DNA from: Poindextera sp035295705
Lineage (GTDB): Bacteria > Pseudomonadota > Alphaproteobacteria > Caulobacterales > Caulobacteraceae
Length of the DNA: 9,920 nt
Assembly (NCBI GenBank): GCA_035295705.1
Contig: DATGIN010000151.1
Coordinates: 1 to 9,920 of the forward strand
Direction: 5' to 3'
The translations under genes were made by a program, and so were the position numbers. Within the stretch, counting starts at the first letter, position 1; each line of letters begins with the position of its first letter. Shown here piece after piece: positions 1 to 7,523 of this stretch. A model generated the notes under the pieces. That model searched no databases. It was given only the letters and a program-made list of their open reading frames with translations, and had not been told where the DNA came from.

Positions 1-2
1 GC

Positions 3-383
3 TGGGGCGATCCCCTGATTCCCCGTTTCGAGCGCGTCATCTTCCTCTCGACCACGACCGAGGTGCGGCTGGCGCGGCTGCAAGCGCGGGAGCGCGCGCG
101 CTATGGCGACGCGATCGCGCCCGGCGGGCCGCTGGAACACCAGCACAACGACTTCATGGCGTTCGCGATCGGATACGAGACGGGAGTCTTCACCGGATCG
201 CTCACGGGCCGTCACCGCGCCCTGCACGAGGCCTGGCTCGCCGACCTTCCCTGTCCGTCGTCCGACTCGACGCCGCGCTGCCGACGGCGGCGCTCGTCGA
301 AGCCGTGGTCGTTGGGTGATGCGGCCACAACGCCCGTTGGACGGAAAAACAGAACGTGTTTTAGTATCTTGGAAGCAGAATGA
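3..383 (+). CDS. C-terminal fragment of a P-loop nucleotide/shikimate-kinase-like ATPase, apparently frameshifted near its end
   Basis: The 5' end lies outside the window, so the Walker A region is not visible. The frame opens with WGDPLIPRFERVIFL, then the basic run EVRLARLQARERARYGD, then GRHRALHEAWLADLPCP. This pattern is recalled from small AAA/adenylate-kinase-like ATPases that phosphorylate small metabolites; the substrate is unknown. Family members usually continue with PVxRLD and a short helix. Here the open frame instead gives an Arg/Ser-rich tail to a TGA at 381-383. The expected ending (VVRLDAALPTAALVEAVVVG, then TGA at 317-319) sits in the -1 frame from about base 258. One lost base near 256-262 would explain this, either a real mutation or a sequencing or assembly error. 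If corrected, the gene ends at 319. The family call is fairly good; the exact substrate is not inferable. Confidence 0.6.
   Translation, partial: WGDPLIPRFERVIFLSTTTEVRLARLQARERARYGDAIAPGGPLEHQHNDFMAFAIGYETGVFTGSLTGRHRALHEAWLADLPCPSSDSTPRCRRRRSSKPWSLGDAATTPVGRKNRTCFSILEAE
337..367 (+). promoter_or_regulatory. Candidate promoter for the monooxygenase-dioxygenase operon
   Basis: This is the most AT-rich stretch in the left part of the window, in the gap before the flavin monooxygenase. A weak -35-like TTGGAC (337-342) is followed 19 bases later by a -10-like TAGTAT (362-367). The match to a housekeeping promoter is modest and the spacing is slightly long. Position, base composition and the operator-like repeat inside it support a promoter role. 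Confidence 0.35.
346..362 (+). promoter_or_regulatory. Candidate operator: inverted repeat AAAACA-N5-TGTTTT
   Basis: Perfect 6-base arms (346-351 and 357-362) flank a 5-base spacer (GAACG). The site lies in the spacer of the candidate promoter and about 35 bases before the predicted GTG start. Size and placement fit a dimeric repressor site, for example of TetR type, a family that often controls monooxygenase genes. No regulator gene is visible in the window, so the binding protein is unknown. Confidence 0.35.
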
Positions 384-396
384 GCGGAGAGCGCGG

Positions 397-2037
397 GTGA
401 GCGAGTCGAAGGCCTGGGAGCGGACGCCGATCAAGGGCGAAATCGATGCGGTCGTGATCGGGGCCGGCTTCGGCGGCATGTACATGCTGCACAAGCTGCG
501 CGAGCTCGGCGTCTCCGTGCAGGGGTTCGAGGCCGGCGATAACGTCGGCGGCACCTGGTATTGGAACCGCTATCCGGGGGCGCGCTGCGACGTGCCCAGC
601 CTCTTCTACTCCTACACCTGGTCCGAAGAGCTGCAGAGCGAGTGGCGCTGGAGCGAGAAGTACGCCGCCCAGCCCGAGATCCTTCGCTACGCCAACCACG
701 TAGCCGACCGCTTCGACCTTCGTCCGCTGATCGCCTTCGAGACCCGCGTGCTCTCGGCCCACTTCGACGAGCGCAGCGACCGCTGGCGCATCACGACCGA
801 CCGCGGCGACGTGCTCGACTGCCGCTGGCTGGTCACCGCCACCGGCTGCCTTTCGACGCCGCGCGCGCCGGCGATTCCCGGCGTCGAGACGTTCGAGGGC
901 GCGACCTATCACACCGGGGCCTGGCCGCATGAGGGCGTCGATTTCAGCGGCAAGCGGGTCGCCGTCATCGGCACCGGCTCGTCCGGAATCCAGTCGATCC
1001 CGCAGATCGCCAGGCAGGCCGAGCACGTCACCGTCTTCCAGCGGACTCCGAACTTCTCGATTCCCGCCCGCAACACGCCGCTGACCGAGGAGGACATCGA
1101 GACGTTCCGGCAGAACTACCCGGCCTATATCGCGATGGTGAAGGGGCCGGGGATGGGCTTTACCGGCGGTCTCGAGGTTCCGATCCCGGACGAGGAGGCG
1201 CAGCGCAAGCGCTACGACGAGCTATGGGCCATCGGCGGGGCCGGCTTCCTCGCCGCCTGGGGCAACCTCCTGACCGACATCAACGTCAACGACCGCGCCG
1301 CCAGCTATGTGCGCGAGAAGATCGCGGACGCGGTGAAGGACCCGAAGACCGCAAAGGCGTTGCAGCCCTTCGACCATCCGCTGGGCACCAAGCGAATCTG
1401 CGTCGATATCGACTACTTCGAGACCTACAACCGGCCGAACGTTGCGCTGGTGAACCTGCGCGAGACACCGATCGAGGCGATCACGCCGACCGGCGTGCGC
1501 ACGCGGGAAGAGACCTACGAGGTCGACGCCATCGTGTTCGCGACCGGCTTCGACGCCATGACCGGGGCGCTGCTCTCGATCGACATCAAGGGCCTCGGCG
1601 GCGTCGACCTGAAGGACGCCTGGGCCGAGGGGCCCAAGGCCTACCTGGGCCTGGGCGTCGCCGGCTTCCCCAACATGTTCCTCATCACCGGCCCGGGCAG
1701 TCCCTCGGTCCTCTCCAACATGATCAACTCGATCGAGCAGCACGTGGAGTGGGTGACCGACTGCGTGGCCTACATGCGCGAGCATCACTTCTCGCGCATC
1801 GCGGTCGATTCCGCCGCGCAGGAAGCGTGGGTCGAGCACGTTCGGCGCGTCGCCGACAAGACGCTCTTCCCGCGCGCGGCCTCCTGGTACATGGGGGCGA
1901 ACATCCCCGGCAAACCGCGGGTGTTCATGCCCTACATCGGCCGCGGCTACCGCAAGAAGTGCGAGGATGTCGCCGCCGCAGGCTACGAAGGGTTCGTGCT
2001 CGCCAAGGAGCCGGCGGATGCTGACGCAGCTGCCTGA
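397..2037 (+). CDS. Baeyer-Villiger-type flavin monooxygenase
   Basis: Predicted FAD- and NADPH-dependent cytosolic enzyme that inserts oxygen next to a ketone to give an ester or lactone; 546 residues, normal for the cyclohexanone/phenylacetone monooxygenase class. Visible motifs: FAD Rossmann GAGFGG (22-27); the extended fingerprint GGTWYWNRYPGARCD (51-65); the hallmark FEGATYHTGAWP (166-177, FxGxxxHxxxWP); NADPH Rossmann GTGSSG (192-197); ATGFD (382-386); and GPGSPSVLSNM from 432. I chose the GTG at 397 because GGAGAG lies 5 bases upstream and the protein then starts about 20 residues before the FAD motif. The open frame runs back to 103, but that part is Arg-rich and out of frame with the preceding kinase. 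The gene overlaps the next by 20 bases, so the two are probably translated together. The family is near certain. The substrate is unknown; the partner gene suggests a bulky hydrophobic ketone. N-hydroxylating relatives share some motifs but usually not the full fingerprint. Confidence 0.93.
   Translation: MSESKAWERTPIKGEIDAVVIGAGFGGMYMLHKLRELGVSVQGFEAGDNVGGTWYWNRYPGARCDVPSLFYSYTWSEELQSEWRWSEKYAAQPEILRYANHVADRFDLRPLIAFETRVLSAHFDERSDRWRITTDRGDVLDCRWLVTATGCLSTPRAPAIPGVETFEGATYHTGAWPHEGVDFSGKRVAVIGTGSSGIQSIPQIARQAEHVTVFQRTPNFSIPARNTPLTEEDIETFRQNYPAYIAMVKGPGMGFTGGLEVPIPDEEAQRKRYDELWAIGGAGFLAAWGNLLTDINVNDRAASYVREKIADAVKDPKTAKALQPFDHPLGTKRICVDIDYFETYNRPNVALVNLRETPIEAITPTGVRTREETYEVDAIVFATGFDAMTGALLSIDIKGLGGVDLKDAWAEGPKAYLGLGVAGFPNMFLITGPGSPSVLSNMINSIEQHVEWVTDCVAYMREHHFSRIAVDSAAQEAWVEHVRRVADKTLFPRAASWYMGANIPGKPRVFMPYIGRGYRKKCEDVAAAGYEGFVLAKEPADADAAA
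2005..2010 (+). promoter_or_regulatory. Ribosome binding site AAGGAG for the SCP2-dioxygenase gene
   Basis: A strong Shine-Dalgarno sequence lies inside the 3' end of the monooxygenase gene, 7 bases before the ATG at 2018. It fixes the start there rather than at the ATG at 1967, whose extra 17 residues do not resemble a protein domain. Confidence 0.75.
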
Positions 2038-3283
2038 CCGCTACGAGTTCCTCTCGGACGCTTGGCTGGACGCCGCGCGCGCCTTTCTCGAGAAGGCGGT
2101 CAGCCAGCGGAAGGAGCAGTTGGCAGGCCAGCCGTTCTCGCTGAGCGAGCGGTTCACCGATGCTCCACCGCACCTGGAGCTGCCCAAGAACACCGGCGCC
2201 TGGACGGCTCGCTGGGACGGCGAGACGCTGAGCGTCGCGCGCCGCTTCGATGCGAAGGCCGACATCGTGGTCGAGGGCGACTATCAGGCCGGCCTTGCCG
2301 GCGCCCAGTTCATCGGGGTCCTCGCGCCCGGCGGCATGCAGGCGATGCGCCGCGAAGTCGCGACCATGCACGGCAAGGACGCCGTCCGCATGAAGGGCCG
2401 CATCGAGCATCCGGTCGCGGCGGAGATCCTCGCCCTGCTGCACGACCACCTGGGGCGACACACGGTCGAGAACCCCGACCTCGCCCACCGCGCCGCGCGC
2501 CAGGGGCTCGCCGGCAAGATCCGCGAGATGGAGGAGCAGGGCTTTACGGTCATCGAGCGCGCCATCTCGCCGGAGTTCGCCGACGAGGTCCGCTCAGCGA
2601 CACTGCGCGCGCTGCTGCCCCACCAGAGCTTCTCGATGAACTGGATGCTCTATCACGGGCAGGAGTTCGAGCGGCTGGTCCAGAATCCGCTCTTGATGAC
2701 GCTGATCGACGCCTCCCTGGGCCGGGGGGCGGTCATCGCCTCCTTCTCCAGCATCAGGAAGGGGCCGGGACCGGGCGCCATTCCGATGCACACGGACTAT
2801 GCCCACGTGCCCGAGCCGTACCCGGAGTTCTCGCTCACCGGCGTCGGCGTCTGGGCGCTCGAGGATTGGACGGTCGACGCGGGGCCGACCTGGATCGTGC
2901 CGGGCAGCCACAAGCACCGGCGTCCGCCCAGGCCGGGCGAGGGCCACAACCAGGGGGTCCCCATCGAGATGCCGAAAGGCTCGGTGGTCTATTTCCACCA
3001 TGGCGTCTGGCACTGGCAGGGCGACCGCAAGCTGCCGGGCGACCGGGTGACGCTGCATGCCCACTTCAACCGCGGGATCCTCCGCAGCCTCGAGCCGAAG
3101 AAGACCGACGTGCAGATGCTGCATCGGAACGCGCCGCGCCTGGCCGAGATGCTGGGCGAAGACGACTGGTTCGACAAGATGAGCGCCCAGGGTCGCGACT
3201 ACGGCCGCTTCGCCTACATGGGAAAACTGCTCGCCTACACCGAGGCGAAGAAGCAGGAGATCCTCGCCGGCGCCCAGGCCTAA
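2018..3283 (+). CDS. SCP2-like lipid-binding domain fused to a phytanoyl-CoA dioxygenase (PhyH)-family oxygenase
   Basis: The protein has 421 residues. Residues 1 to about 150 resemble a sterol-carrier-protein-2 fold, including FTDAP, the strand pattern WTARWDGETLSVARR, ADIVVEGDY, and a final helix ending LHDHLGRHTVENPDL. SCP2 domains hold hydrophobic ligands such as sterols and fatty acyl chains. Residues from about 160 to 390 match the PhyH family of Fe(II)/2-oxoglutarate hydroxylases. The metal ligands appear as H258-x-D260 (MHTDYAH) and a distal His, probably H332 in FHHGVWHWQG. R343 (GDRVTLHAHF) is the likely 2-oxoglutarate-binding Arg. No signal peptide or membrane segment is seen, so it is probably cytosolic. 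Its start overlaps the monooxygenase end by 20 bases behind a strong ribosome site, implying a shared pathway. Inferred role: hydroxylation of a hydrophobic substrate held by the SCP2 domain. The PhyH call is firm; the SCP2 call is likely but made by eye. Confidence 0.88.
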   Translation: MLTQLPDRYEFLSDAWLDAARAFLEKAVSQRKEQLAGQPFSLSERFTDAPPHLELPKNTGAWTARWDGETLSVARRFDAKADIVVEGDYQAGLAGAQFIGVLAPGGMQAMRREVATMHGKDAVRMKGRIEHPVAAEILALLHDHLGRHTVENPDLAHRAARQGLAGKIREMEEQGFTVIERAISPEFADEVRSATLRALLPHQSFSMNWMLYHGQEFERLVQNPLLMTLIDASLGRGAVIASFSSIRKGPGPGAIPMHTDYAHVPEPYPEFSLTGVGVWALEDWTVDAGPTWIVPGSHKHRRPPRPGEGHNQGVPIEMPKGSVVYFHHGVWHWQGDRKLPGDRVTLHAHFNRGILRSLEPKKTDVQMLHRNAPRLAEMLGEDDWFDKMSAQGRDYGRFAYMGKLLAYTEAKKQEILAGAQA

Positions 3284-4356
3284 GCCGTCGCCTTTCGCGG
3301 GCGCAGGCGATGGGCGTGCGCCACGTGCGCCTCGAGCTCGTGGATCTCCCAGAGCTCGCTGCGGGTGAAGTGCAGGTGGGGGTTCAGGACCATGAGGGCG
3401 CTCTTCCCGATGCGACGCTCCAAGGCGTGCAGCTCGGCGAGCTGCTTGCGCACGGCGTCCGTGGGCGGAACGGCGTGGCCCGCTTCCCGCGCGATCAGGT
3501 CGGCCTCTGCCCGGGTCACCAGCCACGTGTGCACCTGGATGTAGCGAAACATGTCGGCCGCGACCGCCGGCGGGTAGTGACGCCCTAGCGCCGCGACGAA
3601 GCGGCCGGCGGGGCTGTCCGCGAGCCGGCCGGCGCGAATGTCGTCCAGCATGTGCCTGTGGCTCTCGTACTCGGTCAGCAGCCATCGGTGAGCGCCATGC
3701 TCGCTGCGCACGAAGACGAGGAAGAGGACCAGCGGCACGACGAACAGCGTCGTCGTCATGCCGAGGATCGGGTTCGGGGCGGCCTGGTTGAATAGCCCGT
3801 GCAGCAGGACCGCGGCGGCGAGGCCGGGCAGGAAAGCCAGCGCCTCGAACCTGTGCCGCTGGGATTCGATGCGCGCGTACCGTTCGGTCAGAAACTGGCC
3901 GGACACGGCGAAGAGCGCGGTGCAACCGGCGTGCATCAGGGCGGTGCCGAAGCCGCGGACCAGCCACACGCCGACCGTCGCATGCGTGAAGACGCCGAGA
4001 TAGATCCCGTTCTCGACGACCGAGAAGCCGGCGCCGACCGCAACGCCCGAGATGGCGGCGTCGATCATGAAGCCGATGCGGTTGCGCAAGAACAGCGCAA
4101 GCACGAGCGCCGCCTTCAGGCTCTCTTCGATCGGCGGGGCTCCGAATTGGCTGAAGCGGGAAAACCCGATTGGGAGCGTGTCGAGAAACCGTCCGTTGAC
4201 GAAGTAGCTGACGACCGCGAGCGCTCCGCCGCCGATGAGCAGCAAGGCAAGCTGCCGCCACGAGACCAGCTTGAACGCATCCAGAAGCGCGAAGGCGCCC
4301 AGCATGACCAGGACGGGCGCGATCGCCACCGCGGACTTGATGACGATCAACTCCAA
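3280..4356 (-). CDS. PrsW-family intramembrane metalloprotease
   Basis: Predicted polytopic inner-membrane protease of 358 residues. All PrsW signatures are present: E77-E78-x-x-K81 (PPIEESLKAA), F111 to E115-N116 (GAGFSVVENG), H142 (LMHAGCT) and H186 (LLHGLFN). Hydrophobic segments lie near 9-28, 34-53, 79-90, 97-133, 138-155, 173-190 and 194-212. Bacillus PrsW cuts the anti-sigma factor RsiW; no anti-sigma gene is visible here. A soluble tail of about 145 residues follows the last membrane segment, making this longer than the Bacillus protein (about 220). I chose TTG at 4356 because AAGGGAG lies 9 bases upstream and the protein then begins just before the first membrane segment; the frame stays open upstream but there it runs inside the preceding gene. 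It lies 14 bases after the metallopeptidase gene and is probably co-transcribed with it. The stop overlaps the convergent dioxygenase stop. Confidence 0.9.
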   Translation of the reverse strand: MELIVIKSAVAIAPVLVMLGAFALLDAFKLVSWRQLALLLIGGGALAVVSYFVNGRFLDTLPIGFSRFSQFGAPPIEESLKAALVLALFLRNRIGFMIDAAISGVAVGAGFSVVENGIYLGVFTHATVGVWLVRGFGTALMHAGCTALFAVSGQFLTERYARIESQRHRFEALAFLPGLAAAVLLHGLFNQAAPNPILGMTTTLFVVPLVLFLVFVRSEHGAHRWLLTEYESHRHMLDDIRAGRLADSPAGRFVAALGRHYPPAVAADMFRYIQVHTWLVTRAEADLIAREAGHAVPPTDAVRKQLAELHALERRIGKSALMVLNPHLHFTRSELWEIHELEAHVAHAHRLRPRKATA

Positions 4357-4365
4357 GGTCGGCGG

Positions 4366-4372
4366 CTCCCTT
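4366..4372 (-). promoter_or_regulatory. Ribosome binding site AAGGGAG deciding the TTG start of the PrsW gene
   Basis: On the minus strand AAGGGAG overlaps the TAA stop of the preceding gene (4373-4371) and stands 9 bases before TTG at 4356. It is the only good ribosome site near the expected N-terminus and suggests reinitiation or coupling between the two genes. Confidence 0.55.
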
Positions 4373-7300
4373 ACTGCGGAGTCTGAGATCCGAGGATCTT
4401 CAGCGAGGCCATGACCTCGCTTCGCTGCCGCCCGTTCGGCTCGAAGCCGGAGGCGTAGCCCAGCGAAAAGGTCATCGGAAGGCGGAAGGCGACGGTCATG
4501 TTGAAGTCGAGCTGCCCGCCCAGGGTTTCGAACGTCTGAGCTCGGCCGACGGGCGGCGCTGCGTCGAGAACGCCGGCAAAGAGCGCGGGCCGCACGGCCC
4601 ACAGGTAGAACTCGGGGCGACCGAGCTCGGCGAAGCGGATCGGCGGCAGGTTCCACTCGCCAAGCGCCTTGGCGAAGCGCCGGGCGACGATCTGGTCGAT
4701 CTCGAAACCGGGAAAGCTGTCGAACGCGCGATAGCGCTTAGCCTCGCCGTCATCGATCCAGTTGTTGCCGAACGCGCCGAGGTAGAAGGCGCCGAGCGGG
4801 TTGCGCGGATCGCCGCCCGAGACGCCCACGGCGCTGTAGAGCCAGATCGAGGAGTGCTTCCAGGCGAGCGGGACGCCGAAGTCCAGCTCGGCCCTCGCCT
4901 GCGGGAAGTCGGCGTGCGCCGCGCGGTCGTCTTCCAGCGCGAGCTTCCAGCGCACGCCCCGCTCGTAGTCGACCGCTCCCAGCGACTTGTCTTCGTCACT
5001 ATAGGTCAACGAGGCTTTGAAGGCGTCGATGTCGTGGTCGGCCAGCGCCGGGACGTTCTGGGCGCCTGGCAGCGTGTCCAGCCCGCGGTAGGCGGCCGCT
5101 TCGGCAGCGAAGTCGAGCCGGCGCGGCGGATCGTAGATGAACGGATGCTTGTAGCCGACGATGAAGGCATCGCCCTTGCGGCTGCGGTCGACCGGCCCGA
5201 ACAGATCGTAGAAGTTCGACTCGTTGTGCCAGTAGCGGAAGTCCCAGGCCAACGTCCTGAACTCGATGTCGGCGTGCCACTGCTCGGCGCGTGGCAGGAC
5301 GTCCGATGGCGAGTAGGCGACCGTAGCCGTCAGTTGGTCGAGCTCGAGCGGATCCTCGAGGATGGCATGCCACCCGAAGGCGACCTTGTGTTTGTAGCCC
5401 TCGACCACCGGATAGCTGGCGGCCAGAGCAAGCTCGTGCAGCGGCGCGTACTTCCCGCGCTCGGTCACCATGTCGTCGAGCGGAATCTTGGCCGGCGAGC
5501 CGACCGCCCAGGTTTTCACCACCGGATGCTGATCGGCGACTTCGGCGCCGAGGAACTTGATCGAGCCCAGATCGTCCAGCGGTTTGGGCTCGAAGCTGAC
5601 CGGAGCGAACCCCTGGCCGGTGTATTCGAAAGCGATCAGTGAGCCGTCGCTGCGTGGGATCGGGCGGAACAGGCCGGTCACGGCGTTGCTCACCGCATCC
5701 ACCTTCTGCGTGGCCAGCTCGAAGCGATAGATGTTTGAGACGCCCGTGTAGTAGGCGCTGCCGTAGAGGTACCGCCCGTCGGGGGAGAAGACGAAGCCTT
5801 CAGGCGTCGCTTGCCCAAGGCGCAGCTCGGCGATGGCCTTCGGCTCGGCGTCCGGCGAGAGATCGTCGAGGCGGTAGACCCGCACGGACTGGTCCGCGTT
5901 GATCTCGCCGAACGAGGTCGAGAGCAGGGTCCCGTCCGGCGAGATGTCGAGGTCGAAGAGGACCTGGCCGTACTTGAACGTGTGCACCTGGCTCCAGGCG
6001 GTATACGGCGGGTCCATCCGAACGAGCGTCACAAGGCCGTTCAGATGCCGCAGGCCCCACAACGTGCGGTCGGCGGGATTGAAAGCCAGATCGCCGATGC
6101 GTCCGTGGGCGATGAGGAGCTTGGTTTTGCCGCTGACGACGTCCAGCTGCATGACGTTCCGGTAGGCGTCGTTGTGGGTCGTGTACCACGCGGTGTGGGT
6201 CGCCGGGTCGTAGGCGAGCGAGGTGACGCGGTAGAGCGTGGGCCCCTGGATATCGGCAAGGCGACGGATCTTGCCGGTCGCCAGCGACAGGGCCCCGACG
6301 TGGGCGATGACGCCCGGATAGCGGAAGCCGCCGATCAGCGCGTTGGTCGCTGGATCGTAGAAGGCGCGCGACACCGAGCCCACCGCGACTGGCGACAGGC
6401 GTCGGGTCTGAGTGGTCGGGTAGGCTTCGACGGACGCCAGATTGGCGCGCTGGAAATCGTGCTCCCAGGCGATCCACTCGCGCCAGACATCGTCGAGCGG
6501 GGCGCCGAAGACGCGCTTGAACTGCGACGCATAGTAGCCCGCGCTTCCGTCGTCGCGCCGCAGCCACTGGATCACCTTCTCCGGCGAGCGGGTGAGCGCC
6601 AGATAGCTCATGAACCGCGTACCGTAGAGGTAGTCGTTGACGCCGACCTGGAAGTCGACCTGCGTGCCTTCCGACTCCAGGCCCAGCGGCGAGAAGAAGC
6701 GGGCGTTGTCACGCACCATCGCCCGGAACACCATCTCGTCGTACGCGCCCTGCGCGCGGCCGTAGCCGCCTGCCATCCAGGTCTCCATGAAGACGGCGCT
6801 GCCTTCGAGGTACCACCGCGGCGTAGTCGCGCGCGGGGCGGCGAGATAGCTGTAGATGATGCTCTCGGGATGGTCCTCGACCGGGGCCGGCTTGCCGCCG
6901 AGCAGCCGACGCCAACGGGCATCCGTCGCGTTCCAGACGTCCATGGTGGCGACGTGGGTCAGCTCGTGGTTGGAGAGGGTGAAAAAGCGCTCGCCGGCGC
7001 TCAAGGTCTCGAACACCTGGCTTAGCGGCGCGATCTCGAGCAACAGGGTGTTGTTGGGCACGGCTCGCGCGCCGGCGTTGCCATAGTCGGCGAAGTCCTT
7101 GAGCAGCACGGTTGTCCGCTGCCACGGCCGCCAACCGTAGATGCGCTCCTGGAACTGCATCGAGTTCTCGAGCGCGCGTCCGACGTAGGGCGTAAGGTAC
7201 GTCTCGGCTGGCGCGAAGTAGACCAGGTTGAGGTCGCGCGTGCGGGTGAGGTCGAGATCGAGCGCCGGCTTCGGCCACAGGTGCAAAGGCCTTGCAGCCG

Positions 7301-7481
7301 GAGGGGTGGCCGGCGCGGGCTGGGAGGGCTCGCTGCTCGGCGGAGGCGATGGCTGGCCCGGAATCGGCGCTGTCGGCCCGCCCGGCGGCTCGAGCTGCGC
7401 CAGGACCATGGGCGCCGCGGCTGCCGGCGCAGCGGGCGCGGCGACTGCCGGCGGCTCCGCCGGGGGTGGCCCAACATCCAT
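4371..7481 (-). CDS. Large zinc metallopeptidase with beta-propeller and C-terminal beta-barrel-like region
   Basis: The protein has 1036 residues. Residues 1 to about 65 are Pro/Ala-rich and probably disordered. Residues of about 80-290 form a gluzincin-type peptidase: H172-E-L-T-H176 (NHELTHVATMD) binds zinc, and E226 in WYLEGSAVFMET is the likely third ligand. The middle (about 300-640) has propeller-type repeats such as DISPDGTLL (from 512) and VFSPDGRYLYG (from 564), like TolB/PD40 proteins. From about 680 to the end, alternating aromatic strands (ASYPVVEGYKHKVAFGW, WDFRYWHNESNFYDLFG, ending YASGFEPNGRQRSEVMASLKIL) look like an outer-membrane beta-barrel. I infer an envelope protease, or a barrel protein with a surface or periplasmic protease head. 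Oddly, no classical signal peptide follows the ATG at 7481. That start is preferred because GAGGGGG lies about 8 bases upstream; reading further upstream only gives an out-of-frame Arg-rich version of the neighbouring gene. It sits between the repeat-protein gene and the PrsW gene. Confidence 0.85.
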   Translation of the reverse strand: MDVGPPPAEPPAVAAPAAPAAAAPMVLAQLEPPGGPTAPIPGQPSPPPSSEPSQPAPATPPAARPLHLWPKPALDLDLTRTRDLNLVYFAPAETYLTPYVGRALENSMQFQERIYGWRPWQRTTVLLKDFADYGNAGARAVPNNTLLLEIAPLSQVFETLSAGERFFTLSNHELTHVATMDVWNATDARWRRLLGGKPAPVEDHPESIIYSYLAAPRATTPRWYLEGSAVFMETWMAGGYGRAQGAYDEMVFRAMVRDNARFFSPLGLESEGTQVDFQVGVNDYLYGTRFMSYLALTRSPEKVIQWLRRDDGSAGYYASQFKRVFGAPLDDVWREWIAWEHDFQRANLASVEAYPTTQTRRLSPVAVGSVSRAFYDPATNALIGGFRYPGVIAHVGALSLATGKIRRLADIQGPTLYRVTSLAYDPATHTAWYTTHNDAYRNVMQLDVVSGKTKLLIAHGRIGDLAFNPADRTLWGLRHLNGLVTLVRMDPPYTAWSQVHTFKYGQVLFDLDISPDGTLLSTSFGEINADQSVRVYRLDDLSPDAEPKAIAELRLGQATPEGFVFSPDGRYLYGSAYYTGVSNIYRFELATQKVDAVSNAVTGLFRPIPRSDGSLIAFEYTGQGFAPVSFEPKPLDDLGSIKFLGAEVADQHPVVKTWAVGSPAKIPLDDMVTERGKYAPLHELALAASYPVVEGYKHKVAFGWHAILEDPLELDQLTATVAYSPSDVLPRAEQWHADIEFRTLAWDFRYWHNESNFYDLFGPVDRSRKGDAFIVGYKHPFIYDPPRRLDFAAEAAAYRGLDTLPGAQNVPALADHDIDAFKASLTYSDEDKSLGAVDYERGVRWKLALEDDRAAHADFPQARAELDFGVPLAWKHSSIWLYSAVGVSGGDPRNPLGAFYLGAFGNNWIDDGEAKRYRAFDSFPGFEIDQIVARRFAKALGEWNLPPIRFAELGRPEFYLWAVRPALFAGVLDAAPPVGRAQTFETLGGQLDFNMTVAFRLPMTFSLGYASGFEPNGRQRSEVMASLKILGSQTPQ

Positions 7482-7495
7482 CGAAAACGCCCCCT

Positions 7496-7523
7496 CGGCG
7501 GCGCCGCAAGCTGCGCGCCGCCG
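7496..7523 (-). other. Intercistronic GC-rich hairpin before the metallopeptidase ribosome site
   Basis: On the minus strand a 9-base stem CGGCGGCGC / GCGCCGCCG closes a 10-base loop (7505-7514). It lies 17 bases after the repeat gene's stop and directly before the GAGGGGG ribosome site. There is no U-run right after the stem, so a simple terminator is unlikely. It could stabilise or divide the mRNA, or limit translation of the downstream gene. Confidence 0.4.

Noticed and set aside
103..396. N-terminal extension of the monooxygenase to the ATG at 103
   Set aside because: The extra 98 residues are Arg-rich, overlap the kinase-like gene in another frame, and precede a good ribosome site and GTG start at the expected distance from the FAD motif.
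2062..3588. Long plus-strand frame running through the dioxygenase gene
   Set aside because: Arg/Gly/Pro-rich out-of-frame shadow of the SCP2-dioxygenase gene with no domain motifs.
4357..4656. N-terminal extension of the PrsW gene to 4656
   Set aside because: It would read through the 3' end of the metallopeptidase gene in another frame and gives an Arg-rich sequence without membrane segments. TTG at 4356 has its own ribosome site.
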